This document shows positions 39,646 through 52,974 of a stretch of DNA of 64,000 nt, piece by piece. The translations under genes were made by a program, and so were the position numbers. The notes under the pieces were generated by a model, which made no database searches, had not been told where the DNA came from, and worked only from the letters and a program-made list of their open reading frames with translations. The DNA is from Nymphaea colorata (lineage: Eukaryota > Streptophyta > Magnoliopsida > Nymphaeales > Nymphaeaceae). The stretch is from the NCBI RefSeq assembly GCF_008831285.2, contig NC_045149.1, forward strand, positions 10,690,417 through 10,754,416, written 5' to 3'. How positions within the stretch are numbered: the first letter of the stretch is position 1; every line of letters starts with the position of its first letter.

Positions 39646-39963
39646 TGTTGGAGTACCATGTGTTTTTTATGGAGTGTTATTATCTTTTGTGATTATGGTC
39701 ATCCTGGTGTTGGTTACCTGGATAGGATTGGATCAGATTTTTTCTTTTTTCCTTACCACAGATTATCTTGTGTCCAAGGTTATCGTCATCTATCCTAATG
39801 TACCCAATATATATTCCATGTTATATTATTGCAACTAATGAATGACAACGAGAGAGAGAGAGAGATTGGTGCTCCTTGGATATAGCTAGGCACATGCCAA
39901 ACCACGTTATCCCTTGTTCTCCCTCTCTTTTCTCTTGACCCTGACTGTGTATGCTCCTTAACA
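39646..39963 (+). repeat. 3' LTR of Copia A
   Basis: Begins TGTTGGAGTACC and ends CTCCTTAACA. Its last ~80 bp are also present as an inverted copy at about 40370-40450. Confidence 0.88.
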
Positions 39964-40450
39964 AAAGTTCTAGGAGGGTTTGCCTTACCAACATGCAGAA
40001 TCACTAGTAAGACTAGAAACACTTGAATTATGGATGCGCCTTCAAGAAAAAGAACACAAAAGCCACATTTCTATGACTACGGAAATATGAGATCGACTCT
40101 AGCCATTATCATTGTTCTCTTTGCCAGTTAAAACATTCAGTGTATGTCCCATGAATATACCCAAATATTGGAGCATATTCATGGGACATTAGAATTAGGT
40201 GTCCAGGACAACTGGCAAAAGGAACAACGACAATGGCCAGAGTACGTCTCATATTTCCGTAGTCATAGAAATGTTGCTTTTGTGTTGTTCTTCTTGAAGA
40301 TGCATCTACAGTTTAAGTGTTTCTAGTCTTACTAGTGATTCTGCATGTTGGTAAGGCAAGCCCTTTTGCAACTTTTCTTAGCGAGCATACACAGTCAGAG
40401 TTAAGAGAAAAGAGAGGGAGAACAAGGGATAACGTGGTTTGGCTTGCCTC
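39885..40450. repeat. Large inverted repeat spanning an LTR end and flank
   Basis: The left arm (39885-40161) and right arm (40170-40450) are inverted copies along about 280 bp each, by eye roughly 85% identical. The outer 80 bp are the end of the Copia A LTR (ccaaaccacgttatccc at 39897; its complement at 40423), then the LTR/target junction, then flanking DNA with atttctatgactacggaaat at 40067 and attttccgtag-type complement at 40251. The centre is tgtcccatgaatat/atattcatgggaca. Two short frames of the two strands (39795-40022 minus and 40317-40637 plus) encode the same start MFLVLLVILHVGKA, which confirms the inversion. Confidence 0.85.
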
Positions 40451-42300
40451 CTTAGCTCACATGAGACGAAGAAAAAATAGCGCTCTGATACTTCTGTTGA
40501 GTATCATAGCAAACCAAAACCTATTCCAAAAAGTTTTATGCTCAGTTACCTTAAAGTTGCATCAAAAGAAGAGACGACCCTATGATAGTTCGATGAGGAT
40601 GAGTTTTGATAGACTGAGAACTTACATAGTTCCATAAACTTCATCATAGAGTCAGCAACACCGATGCACAAAATCCCAAGAGGTCCTCTTTCATACTTAC
40701 TCTCATTTGAATCTCCATCATTATTGTATATGAGCAATGGAACTTCCAAATTTACACAAGAGCAAGATGCTTAGGATCATGGGTAGAGCCACATGTACAG
40801 TTCCACAATTTTTTTTTTAGCTTCAAATTAGTGGTTCTCAACATGAGTTCGTTCATTCATATATTGTGTGCCCTTTGATTATTCAAATAGTGCCTCTTAA
40901 TAATTTTATCATATCTATGATTTTTTTTTTTTAATGAGTACCCCTTGACCAAAAATTTATGGCTCTCCTCATTATTACGATGGGAATAATTTATGCAAGC
41001 AAACCTTCATCCTACCTCATCATGGGAGGATCCTGATTTGTACCTTCAGCAATGTCAATGTCTAAACAACTGCATGCAAGCATTGACAGTAATTCTATTG
41101 TTGGAGGGAATTCAATTGCTAAAAATGGTTAAAGAATTTATAGCCTACATATCTAATGTACTGAAAGTTGCTTCTCAAGTATCCCTAAGAGGGTTGGTGT
41201 AATGGATGGTGGAGGAGTTGGTATGCAGTCAATCTCTGATTCGATCTCTCATTGCGTCAACTCCATGTGTTGTAAAAAGAGGCCGAGCATTAATATGCAA
41301 GTTGAAGTATAAGGAGGGTGTCATCCCAAGGCACCGAAAGCAGACTTGGCACCCTAGGAAGATGTGAGTGGAAGGGGGAGCAGTTCAATGATCCGGACAA
41401 TCGTATGAAATATTTTTCCTACTCACTTGGAAGTTGCTTGAGGAATATTGGTGCAGAGCTTGAATCATATGTTAAGGAAAAAACAATTTGGAGAACCTGA
41501 AAAGAAAAGAACGATTCTGGAAATTTACTACCCAAGTAGTGGGTAGTGCAAAAAAATCTCCATTTTTTGGAGCAATTAGTAAATTTCTTTTTTACTTTAT
41601 CGAATGCATATCCGTTTTGATTGGGTACAGTAATCTACCAAATAGACAAACTTGATAAACTTTTTTTCAACAACTGGTGTTACTGATCCCAAAATATCCA
41701 AAGTACCTGCATATAGTGTATTTTCTTGTTTATTAGATTGTTTTAGCCTCTTTAACTATGTTTAATATTTTAATAAATATGTTTCCCTATATCCAAATTA
41801 GTTTCATTGTGTTATTAACATCTAAATTAGTGAGGTGAATACTTTTTAACTATAAGAAAATTACCCGTATTTTATATGTTGTGAATGAGAGAGCTCTTTC
41901 CATGTTAGGCAGACACGGGAAGGGATGTCGCCACTTTTAAACAGAGGGCATTTTGGTAATTTTAGATAGAAAAAAATTTACCTCTTCCATTTAGCTTACG
42001 GGTCATTTTCAGCACACAACGCATGGTAACAAAGCTGTTTAACCTATAATGTTCTTTAATTGTCAAACATCTTTTTCATAACTTAGAAGTGAGGAAATGA
42101 TGACTTTAGCCAGCCGTTGAGGGCACCAAATAAATAGTTGGAAAAAAAAAGTGTGATCCAATGTTAAATGATAAAAATGTTTGTAACGTTTTCCTCCTTA
42201 ATATGTTTTTGTTAGTTAGCAGCAGGAAACGTTAGTATAATGTAAAAAAGTTCAGTGTAATATTTATTATCTTTTAAATTTTAAGTTTATTTTAGAAGTT
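40451..42300. other. Intergenic region upstream of the GNAT gene
   Basis: No gene supported. Holds a SINE-like copy (41190-41330) and poly(A)/poly(T) tracts. From about 42200 it serves as the GNAT promoter; I see AT-rich DNA (tataatg at 42236) but no clear TATA box at a fixed distance. Confidence 0.5.
41190..41330 (+). mobile_element. SINE-like tRNA-related repeat, copy 1
   Basis: Starts gggttggtgtaatggatggt (box A-like), with gattcgatctc (box B-like) about 50 bp later, then gtaaaaagaggccgagcat and atgcaagttgaagtat. It aligns with 44111-44240. Divergent; family not identified. Confidence 0.4.
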
Positions 42301-42371
42301 GAAGAACCCCAGATTCAGTCGTACAGAACACTCTCTCCAACTTGGCACTTTTACGGCGCCCAAGTGGTAAA

Positions 42372-42391
42372 ACCGAGAGAGAGAGAGAGAC
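42372..42391. repeat. (GA)n tract in GNAT leader
   Basis: gagagagagagagac run about 60 bp before the start codon. GA tracts are common in plant 5' UTRs. Confidence 0.7.
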
Positions 42392-42438
42392 TGGAAGACG
42401 GAGAAGGAAGCCCGGCGCACGCCCAACAAAGACTCTGA

Positions 42439-43128
<690 letters not shown>

Positions 43129-43336
43129 GAGATCCACCAGGTTCTTGTGGTCATTCTCTTGTTTCTGCCGTTTTGGGGTTCTTGGTCGGTTCTCCTTTCC
43201 TCTTGTGGATTTTGTTGGGTTTTTCTGGGTAATGCGTTCGGCCATTTGTAGCGGAAGATGAAGAACATTGTTTCTATTGTCATTTGCTTTTCAAGTGGAC
43301 GATCTTTGCCAGTTGATTTTGGGGGAGGCTTCGATG

Positions 43337-43342
43337 AATAAA
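43337..43342 (+). terminator. Poly(A) signal of the GNAT gene
   Basis: AATAAA about 210 bp after the stop codon. Confidence 0.6.
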
Positions 43343-46300
43343 AAGTGATGTTGGAAAGCTTCAACTTTTTTATTGGTCTTCCCCTTGTTTAGCAAATATT
43401 CTGCTTAAATTCCCTTCTCCTTCGGTAAAACTCAATGAAAGGGAAAGAAACAATGAATGAATGAGATGAACCATTTGGAGCTGTTGACTCTTGAGTGCTA
43501 CGGGTCAGAACACAATGGCAATAAATTTTATGTCATATCAGCCTGATTGCCATTTCCCGTTGTTCTTATAAACGTCGATCCGTTTGCCTCTTTGATAAAT
43601 TTCTATAGATCGCTTCTTTTACTTTTTCTCCAGTTTTATGTTCTCTAATCACAATTTTTTTTGTCTGTTCGGTCAGTAATATATGCATGGTTATGTCAGT
43701 ACTTTTTGACTTCGAGCTGAAGCATATTTTTACATTTTAAAAGCACCGATTAAGATTCAGTGCTCGTGAAATCAGCTGTGTGTTGACATCTACATCCGTT
43801 TTATGACAATCCATCCATTTTTCTTGGATCTCTGTTCTAGCTGAGATTTGTAAAAAACATGTGTTTGTGAAAATGTCACAAGCACGAGCTTATTCACGGT
43901 CGCAATACCTATCATTCAGACGGCCACAAACGTCAACCTCAGCTGTGTCTCGGGAAGACGGAAGCTGGGGAGAATGACGGGTTTTTTATGGATCTCTGTG
44001 AGCAAATGGTAAAGGGCGTTAAATTAGAAACCCTGCAATAAGTCTCAGCCCTGCCATGTTTTACCACGGTGTCCTCCTGCTAAGGTCTAATATGGTTGGG
44101 GTTTCAATGCAGGTGTTGGTGCAACGGAAATGATAGTGGCTGGTAGATAGGTAGTATTTTTTGAATTCTAGGGTATCAATTTATTGTGCTGTAAAAGAGC
44201 CCACTAAAATGCAAATTGAAGCATAGTGGGCTGACATCACAAAACAGCAAAAGCAAATCTAGTATTATGGGGATGGAGGGAAGGGTGGGAGCTTTAGTAG
44301 TCTTGTTGAGCAGTATGATAATTTTTGCTCACCTGTCATTGTTAAAGAAAAAAAAATAGTCAATCTCTCAAAATCTTTGAACATTGTTTAAATTAAATTT
44401 TTATGGTAAGATCGCAAAGCATTCTTATCATGTTATTGTCTTGAAATATTGGAATTCCCTGTATAATCAAGGTATCCTGGCACTGCTCCTTTTGTATCTT
44501 GTTCTTAAATATCTCAATTTTCAAAACCTTCCAGGACCTGCCAATAAAGTTTAAACAAGTTTAGAATGGCTCAACTCATCCAGCAGCGGCAGCTGGTGAA
44601 CGTCCAAGTAGAGCATCTTGGAGTAACCCTTTAAAGTTGCATGGGAATGCTTACTGGGGAATGCATGATCACTTGAACCGTTAGCGGTTAATCAGCACCA
44701 TAACAATTTGACTATTAGTGTGTAGTTCCACTGCCAAACATCAATCTGAGGTCAAACAAAGAAAATTCAATGCTAATGAAAAAGAAATCTAGAAATTTGT
44801 ACCTTTGAGTTAAGTGCGGCAATATATGTCATTGATGTTGGAAGGATTGTGCAAACAATGGGGTATGATGAAGCATATGGCAGTTAAAGGGCAAAAACGT
44901 GCAGAATGGTGGACTTTCTTGGTTGGTAGATGACGGATAGCTGCATGGGGTTTTTGAACAGTGGCCAGTGAAAAGCATCATATTGAGAAGTGAACCTGCG
45001 GAGATTGAGTTGGGATATTCAGGACAATGGTAGTCTTGCAAATTATTGGAATCCTAACAAAAACAACACATTTTTGGGCATGTCTTGAGTTCAACCCGCA
45101 TGGAGCTATGCTCATGTACCGTAAAAAAGGGATTTACGGGTCCCTATGTGCAAGTTCAAGCACGTAGAGATCTCACCACATGGTACCGACTTAGTTCTAG
45201 ACTCTCGGGGCAATAGGAAGGGTCGGGCGAGGAGGCTTCGGCTTTTGCTCCACAGTGCGATTAATCCTCTTGTCCACCCAAAATAAATGTTTAATTATCA
45301 TTGAAAGTAATGAACCGGTGGTTCTAAGTTATGGGCTAACAGGATAGTTCAACAACTGAATTTGAATTCTGATTGATAGTATTTCACACTGCAACGTTTT
45401 TGAATGGCTAGGATAGGAGCTGACCTACAGATTATTTGAGACTGTGAAGCCCTAACATTGTAATGTCGATATGATTGAAAGCATGACAATATGAAAATGG
45501 CACGCTTTAGAAGATGGGTTTCGGAGTTCACTTGCACATCAAGAAAGTTTGTGCTTTGTTTTGGCTTTCTTGTGAAGGACATTTGACAATTAGTTTCTCA
45601 ACTACAGTTAGTATGACTGGTGAGTGACATTCTACTTTCTTCTGGATAGGTCGGAAGTAGATAAATTTTACAGAAGAAGAAGCAGAGAAATAAACAATTG
45701 CCAAATGTTTTGCCCCACAAATTGTGGCCAGTTTTATTAGCGTAGATGGCAAATTAATTCCCACGAGTTTGCAAAATCTGACAAGTATCAAGGTTCCCTT
45801 CTGGTAAGCTAAAATCAAAAGCCAAAAATGTATCAAATTTGTAGGATTACATAGGCATGATTTTTTTGTTTGTCAATATTAGAGGAAAAGGATGATTTCA
45901 TGTTAAACACATCTACCATCAAATCAGATGAAAATAAATTTAGATTGCAAAACATCAATTAGATGACATGTAAAAACATTTGCAACACCTCAAATTCAAT
46001 TGGAAACATATACACCTCAAATTCATAGAGGTTAGCAAGCACCATAGCAAAAGGTGTATACAGAACAACACTAATAAGTAACTGATATATGGTAAGAAGG
46101 AGATAATGAAGTTTATCATGATTACGGTTATATGAAGTGGCACACAATTAAAGATGTTGTTTACCTTCAACCCCAAGAGGAGGTTTCCATCCATTTCGTT
46201 CATTTAAAGGGTGCCATGGTACTTAACAAGCAAGTTCTTACTCCTTGCTTGTTGGCAAATGCTTTTGTGGATAGAATCTGAAGCAAATGCTACCAAAATT

Positions 46301-46520
46301 GTTTTTGAAGAAAAAGTAAGAAATAACACAAGAAAACTTGATTATATTAATACAAAAAATTCATATTTATTTTTAGCTATTTGAAATTGATGATGAGAGG
46401 AAGAGGTCTTCTCCTTTAGCTCATGATGGGCTAGTAAAGAATTAGACTAATGAAGAGGATCACCTATTGAAGCATTGAACTGATGAAGAGGCAATTGAAT
46501 TAATGAAGAAGAAAACATAA
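43343..46520. other. Gene-free region
   Basis: No gene supported. Contains a SINE-like copy (44111-44240) and, at about 45085-45270, a stretch with gggatttacgggtccctatg and gactctcggggcaata that looks like the body of another SINE, not assignable. The remainder is AT-rich. Confidence 0.45.
44111..44240 (+). mobile_element. SINE-like tRNA-related repeat, copy 2
   Basis: aggtgttggtgcaacgga at 44111 matches ggttggtgtaatgga of copy 1; tgctgtaaaagagc and atgcaaattgaagcat match the same order in copy 1. Box B is degenerate (gaattctag). Confidence 0.4.
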
Positions 46521-46676
46521 GGATCGTTTGGCAGCAGGGATACCTTCTAAGTGTCCCATGAATCTACCCAGGGATTAGGATAGGTTCATGAAACACCACA
46601 ACTACAATGAACCTACCCCAAACTTCAGGGTAGATTCATGGGACAATTACAAAGTGTCTTTGCTGCCAAATGATCC
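46521..46676. mobile_element. Tourist/Harbinger-like MITE, 156 bp
   Basis: GGATCGTTTGGCAGCA (46521-46536) and TGCTGCCAAATGATCC (46661-46676) are terminal inverted repeats with one mismatch, flanked by CATAA on both sides (46516-46520, 46677-46681), which includes the TAA target typical of this superfamily. The inside is also self-complementary (gtcccatgaatctaccc and gggtagattcatgggac). That core recurs in the centre of the inverted repeat at about 40145-40192. Confidence 0.85.
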
Positions 46677-47019
46677 CATAAGGGACATCTCTATCTCTCA
46701 ATTATCAACCAAAAAAGCAGGTGTGTGGCCTTTATATGTTAGCCCCTTAAACCAATAATAAGTGAATGGAACCAAATCATAAGACTATCCAAACAATAAT
46801 AAAAAAAATCAAACTAGCACGCTTATGCATATGAAGGATTGAACCCAAACCACCTTGCCCTTTAGTCATGTGAGTGCCCCCTCTTATATGCACATTAACC
46901 TGTCCTGAGTCTCAAATCACATAGGGATCTGTGTTGGCATCATCAGCCCGCATTTCCTTTGGGGGCAGGTCCTTGATGTAAAATCTAAAGTTGTGTTATT
47001 ATTAGATCTACTTTGTCAT
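46677..47019. other. Intergenic, no feature seen
   Basis: Nothing recognised; probably the 3' continuation of the Gypsy remnant that follows on the minus strand. Confidence 0.4.
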
Positions 47020-47927
47020 TCTCCCATGATTGGAAAGAATTCGGTTCCTATGAATTTGATGCATCATAATACACCAATAGATCAGAAATACTGAAGATGG
47101 TGATGCATTTGAATCACTTAGCAAATCAATCAAGTATGAATTGGCATTAAACTTTTAGATGATCTTAAATGGACCATGCTCACATGAACTCAACTTATTG
47201 TATATATACACTAACAAATTGCTTTGGATGATGATGACTAGATCCCTAACCTCAAAACTTGTGAAATAACAAATTGATCCACCTTAGACTTGTAGGTGTT
47301 GTAACTCTCTTTTAACTTTTGTTTCATCTGAACATGAATTTCTTGCATGTACTTAACAATGGAACTTAGAGTAGGGAGAGAATCACTGACCTATGGGTGC
47401 AGGCAAAATCAATGACTTGCACAAGTGATCTATCATAAACAATCTGAAAAAAAAAAAAAAACCCCATACCTATGGACCTACTGACAGAATTATGGTATGT
47501 AAACTCAGCTTGATGCAACATAAGGTCTCAAGATTGGCATGGTCTTACAATATGAAAAATTATCCAAACTATAGTTGAACACCTTAATTTACCTATGCAT
47601 CTGAAGATGATAAAAACTACTAAATTGTAATTTTGTTTTGAATAAAACCCATAAAAAGTATCCATAAAGCACATATCTCTATCCAATGTAATAGACAATG
47701 GAAGAATGTGGAAACTTACTCCCTAAAGATTGTGGAAAAAGACTACTCACCTAAAATAGTATAACACAACTAAGGAGGCATAAGTGGTGCATTTATAGGG
47801 AGTGAAAAATACCATTTTTGAAAATCAATACATTAGAGTCAAACCCCCTAACTGCCTCAGGTGAGCTTATCACAAAGAGCATGGATACCTGCTTTCGTTC
47901 CAAAAACGAATGAGAGTGATTGCTTAC
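47020..47927 (-). pseudogene. Gypsy integrase C-terminal remnant
   Basis: Read on the minus strand, with stops and shifts: HQAEFTYHNSVSRSIGMG (near 47515-47460) matches the AEFAYN.S.N.S.G region of Ty3/Gypsy integrases; KLKESYNTYKSKVDQ (near 47320-47280) and YNKLSSCEHGPFKII (near 47200-47160) match the region after the catalytic core. It is the downstream half of an element whose upstream half lies at 53262-54170, beyond the young Copia. Confidence 0.7.
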
Positions 47928-48214
47928 TGTAGAAACACGAACCACAAGGAGAGAGTAGATAAAACACACACAGTATACGTGGAAAACCTCAGAAAAAGGT
48001 GAAAGACCACGGGGAAGCTCTGACCTAGGGGCAAACCGCAACCCTAGGAGAGAGAATATAACTTTCACTTAACTCAACAATTACATGTAAGTGAAGAATA
48101 TATAGGAGGGAGAGAAAGAGTGCAGCCTAGGATACCGAGCCTACCTCGGTATCCGTGCCCCATAGGACCGGGTCCAAATATGGACCCGGTTCCCCATTAC
48201 AATATATTCTAACA
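47928..48214 (-). repeat. 3' LTR of Copia B
   Basis: In element orientation starts TGTTAGAATATATTG and ends GTGTTTCTACA. The pol stop codon TAG lies within its first bases (48209-48211). Confidence 0.96.
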
Positions 48215-51200
48215 CTCCCCCTCAAGCTTGGCATACATGTCAAACATGCCAAGCTTGCTAACATTTTTCTTAAATTGAGATGTACATAAAGACTTAGTTA
48301 AGACATCTGCAACTTGATCTTCAGACTTCATATAGGGCAGAATCAACTCCTTTGAATCTATGCGTTCCCGTATGAAGTGACGATCGATCTCCACATGTTT
48401 AGTCCTGTCGTGCATGACCGGATTATTTGCCAGGTTAATAGCAGACTTGTTGTCACAATACATCCTCATCTTCTCTTCCATTTTAACCCCAATATCTGCC
48501 AAAAGAATTTTGAGCCATAGCATCTCTGTAACCCCCATAGCAACCGCCCTGTATTCAGCCTCAGCACTGGACCTGGAACAAACTTCTTGTCGCTTACTTC
48601 TCCAGACCACAAGGTTACCTCCAAGAAAGATGCAGTATCCTGTGGTAGACCTCCTAGTATTTGTGCATCCTGCCCAGTCGACATCAAAGTATCCTTCAAT
48701 ACTTAGTCGATCTTGTCGAGTGTAGAGCAATCCTTTCCCTGGGTCATTCTTTAAGTATCCCAATACTCTTTCAGCACTTTTCCAATGACAATCAGTAGGA
48801 GCATGCATAAACTGACTTAACACACCCACAGCATACGTAATATCTGGGCGAGTAAGAGTGAGATAAATAAGTTTACCAACCAGCCGCTGATACCTCCCTT
48901 TTCCTTCCTCATCCAAGATAGTCCCAGATTTGATACTTATTCTTGTGCCAGACTCCATTGGGGTAAGAAAGGGCCTGCATCCCAGTTTACATGTCTCTTT
49001 TAGAAGATCCAAAGTGTATTTTCTTTGGCTCATAACAAGCCCAGTCTCAGACCGCGCGATCTCAATTCCCAAGAAATACCTTAGTTTGCCCAGATCTTTG
49101 AGATCGAATTCTGCAGCTAACGTTTCCTTCATCTTCCTTTTTTTCCTTTCGTCGTCACACGTGACAATCATATCATCAACATATACAAGTAGAAGGCTCA
49201 CCAGACCATTTCTCTGCTTGATGAAGAGGGTGTGATCACCATTTCCCTGTTTATACCCATTAGTCTTCATTACAACCCTTAGTCTTTCAAACCACGCTCT
49301 AGGGGACTGCTTGAGACCATACAAAGCTTTCTTGAGATAGCAACACTTCCCGTTCCGAGCATATCCAGGCGGCATGCTCATATAGACTTCTTCCTCAAGG
49401 TGACCATTCAAGAAGGCGTTCTTGACATCAAGTTGGTCCATGCTCCACTTCTTCTGCACTGCAAGAGCTAGGATGACCCTTACGGTCTTCAATTTCGCCA
49501 CGGGAGCAAACGTCTCAAGATAGTCAATCTCATATTTCTGGCTAAACCCTTTAGCAACAAGGCGGGCTTTATAGCGGTCTACAGTGCCATCAGGTTTGTA
49601 CTTCACATTAAACACCCACTTGGAACCAACTAAGTGAGTTCCCTTGGGGATGTCAACAACCTCCCACGTACTGTTCTTTTCCAGGGCGTCCATCTCCTCT
49701 CTCCTGGCCTGTAGCCATTTAGGATCCTTCCTGGCATCTTCCACTGACCTGGGAATAACAGCCATAGATAAAGAGGTAACAAAGCACTTGTAGTCTTTAC
49801 TGAGTTTAGCATATGAAACAAATCTCTGGATAGGATGAGAAGTACATGACCTGGTGCCCTTGCGCAGGGCTATGGGAAGTTCTTCATTCATTGGACTTGG
49901 ATCATTCGGGGAGGTCACAAGATTGGGAAGATTGGGATTGGCAACATCAACATCGACATCTTCCATCACATCCTTCTTCTTCCTGCTGTAAACCTGACCA
50001 AATAAGTGACCTCGAGACTGCTGTTCTTTCACAGGGCCCCCCTCCATCTGACTGTCTCTGTCCTTCCTGACAACGTCTTCCATACTTGGAGAACTAACTG
50101 TATAATCCAAGAAATCCATGAACTGAATCAACTGATGCGAAGAATACTCTTCCCTTCTGTCACCTAGACACTCCCCCTGAAGAGGAGTCGCAGGAAAGTA
50201 TGCCACATGTTCATGAAAGGTAACATCCCTGGAGACATATACTCTGGAAGTGCTAGGGTCAACACACTTGTATCCCTTCTGAGTGGAGGAATACCCCAAA
50301 AAGACCGCTTTGATGGACCGAGGATCAAGTTTCTTGAGAGTGGGACTATGATCATGGACAAAGCAAACGCACCCAAACACTCGAGGGGTCAAAGGCCAGG
50401 GATTCTGAGTAGGTCACAAAATAGAATAAGGGGAATGACAATTCAACACACGAGTAGGCATACGGTTAATGAGATGAGCACTAGTGAGAAGTGCATCACC
50501 CCAGTACCGCTTAGGGACATGACGTTGAAACATAATGGCCCGGGTGACATTTAACAAATGACGGTTCTTCCTTTCAGCCACACCATTTTGAGGAGGTGTG
50601 TAGCTACAGGATGTTTCATGTATAATACCCTTGCTTCGCAGGAAGTCATCAAGGGATTGGGAGACATACTCTCGAGCATTGTCAGTACGAAGAGTCTGAA
50701 TAGGGGTCTGGAATTGAGTTTCAACAAATGCCACAAAGTTTTTGACAATGTCGGGAACTTCACTACGTTCTTTCAACAGATACACGAACGTACACTGGGA
50801 GTAGTCATCAATAAGAGTCATGAAATAGTGAAAGCCACGACAAGTGGGTACTCCCGAAGGACCCCAAACATCAGAATGAACCAAAGCAAAAGGACGGTTG
50901 GCTTTATTGAATGAAATAGGGTACGAGGCCCTAACATGTTTAGACAACTGACACACTTCACAGACGAAGGTGTCCAAAGAAACAGAATGAAACATCCTAG
51001 GAAACAACTTTTTAAGCAACGGGAATGGAAGATGACCAAGTCTCTCGTGCCAACGCATAATGATGGATCTGTCCTCCATGCCAGGCAACTGTCCACTGGT
51101 GGCTGAAATCAAAGCAGAAGCAACTTGTACGGGCAGTTTGTAGAGGTCATCAATAACCAAACCAATCCCTGCCCCGTCCCCAAGTCCTGCAGTAAACAAC

Positions 51201-52509
51201 GATCAGCAGAGAAAATTAGATTACAGTTTAACTCTTTGGTAATACTGCTGACAGATAACAAATTGACAGGAATGTTGGGAACATGTAGGGCATTATGAAG
51301 ACAATATTTGTTCAGTAATGATAAACTCCCTTTTCCAGCCACAGAGATAGAGGAACCATCAGCCATAGCCACACACTGCTGCCCAGAGGTCAACCTGTAC
51401 TCTTGAAACATCGTAGGGTCCCCTGTCATATGATGAGTGGCCCCACTGTTAACAATCCAATCACCGAGGGAGGAATTACCTTGATCACTAGTAGCAACTA
51501 GGGCCTGGGCTAACTTAGCCCCCTCAGAAGTAGAAGCATCATCCTGGGTAGACAAACGACTAATGTATGCTTGCAACTCTCTAAGTTGATCTGAGGAGAG
51601 CTTGGATTTTGCAACATTGGTCGACCCTGGACAAGGCTCGGGCACAGAAGGAGCACGGCGATGAGGAGGAGGACGACCTCGGACGAGACGCTTCTCAGGA
51701 TGAAGATCCCAACAAAAATCAACAGAATGACCCACTTTGTTGCAATGGCTGCATCGTCGAGTAGGACGCTGCTCCGTCCCTGAAGTATGGCTCACAAAGG
51801 CTGCTGGAGAGCTCCCCTGATGGGAGTCAATATGCATAATCTGGCGCCGTTGCTCCTCAGACTCAATACGAGCATACACCTCTTCGATTCCAGGAATCTC
51901 ATCACAGTTAAGAATCTGGCTCCGAATGGTTTCAAACTCATCACGCAGGCCTCCAAGGAAGATAAAGGTGCGGTCCATCCATTCCTTTTCCCAATACAGG
52001 GCATGATCTACACCACATTTCCAGTCATCATTCACATGATAGTCAAGTTCTTCCCATTTGGTCTTCAGGGCGGCATAGAAGGAGGCAACAGATAAATCAC
52101 CCTGTTTAAGAGCATATATGCTACATTTGATTTGATATGCACGTAAAACACGCTTTTTACGACCATACATACGTGCAAGAACAGTCCACATATCATAAGC
52201 AGTCGATTTACGCAAGATCAAAGGCTGAATATCTGCAGAAACGGAACTAATAATCCATACTTTAACCTGACTATCTTCCAAAGCCCAGGTCGGCCATTGC
52301 GAATCAGTTTTAGAAGGTGGAGGCTTCTCGCCAGTGATATAGTGCAGGCGACCACGACTAGTAATGCCGATTTTTAGGGCAGCAGACCACGAGAGATAGT
52401 TATCCTTGTTCAGCCGAATGGAGGTGACATGAACAGGCAAGTTCTCACCCTTGGTATTGCTGCCCGTGTCCAGGGCATCATCAAGCTTGGAAATCACTGC
52501 GTCAGCCAT
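48209..52509 (-). pseudogene. Copia B gag-pol polyprotein, nearly intact
   Basis: Start ATG at 52509 (MADAVISKL). Gag with LNKDNYLSWSAALK; zinc knuckle CSHCNKVGHSVDFC; protease WIVNSGATHHMTGD, where the catalytic Asp of DSGA is Asn (codon AAC, near 51450); a one-base loss in a G-run near 51180-51190 shifts the frame (51109-51199 read in both frames). Pre-integrase MRWHERLGHL...CEVC; integrase with HSDVWGP, LRTDNAREY and NGVAERKNR (D, D, E all present); TGA at 50414-50416 in the integrase tail; then reverse transcriptase with GSKWVFNVKYKPDG, KNAFLNG, GLKQSPRAWF, YVDD at 49172-49183; RNase H with DVDWAGC, SSAEAEY, CDNKSA, TKHVEIDRHFIRE. The remainder is open. Three single-base lesions therefore silence an otherwise complete element. 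Confidence 0.95.
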
Positions 52510-52962
52510 GGCAATCCCCAAAGAAGGTCACAACTGGCCGGCGGCGAAAACAAGACAGCCGGCAGCGACGCGAAAGAAGGGGGCAGCGGAGAAAACCCAG
52601 TCGACGGCGGCGCTGGGACCTGTGACGGCAGCAGGGCAGGGCGGCGCTGATAACTACGGCGGCGCTGGGAGCGGCGACGGCAGCAGGGCAGGGCAGGACG
52701 ACGCTGGGAACGGCGGCAGCAAAGAAGAGATCCACACCGGCGACGACGCTGGGAAAGATGACGACGGTGGTGCCGGACGGCGACGGTGGTGCCGGACGGT
52801 GGCGGTGTCCCTGGACGGCGTTCCTGGTCAGCGACAGTAGTAGAAACAACGACGGCAGCGGCGCTGGGAACAGTGTCAGCGGCGATGCTGGAAACGGCAA
52901 CGGGGGTGGCACGTGAACGGCGGAAAAACACTACTTGCACACCAACGATCTCACACACGGTG
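52510..52962 (-). other. GC-rich untranslated leader of Copia B
   Basis: Between primer-binding site and gag. Rich in gcggcg/cggcgctggga words in irregular tandem. Open frames seen here are low-complexity artefacts. Confidence 0.7.
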
Positions 52963-52974
52963 GCTCTGATACCA

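Larger units (their letters stand above)
35833..39963 (+). mobile_element. Copia retrotransposon A, complete ends, internally deleted
   Basis: LTRs at 35833-36151 and 39646-39963 (319 and 318 bp), starting TGT and ending ACA. A perfect 5-bp target duplication AAAGT flanks it (35828-35832 and 39964-39968). A primer-binding site TGGTATTAGAGC follows the 5' LTR at 36152-36163 (complementary to initiator tRNA-Met, one mismatch), and a polypurine tract (gagagggagaa) precedes the 3' LTR. The LTRs have diverged visibly, so it is old. Confidence 0.9.

Noticed and set aside
44829-45041. 70-codon minus-strand frame with several Cys and Pro
   Set aside because: No signal peptide, no family match that I can name, no splice or promoter support.
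51109-51199. Programmed -1 frameshift between gag-PR and integrase in Copia B
   Set aside because: Copia elements normally use a single reading frame. A one-base loss in a G-run explains the break, and other lesions show decay.
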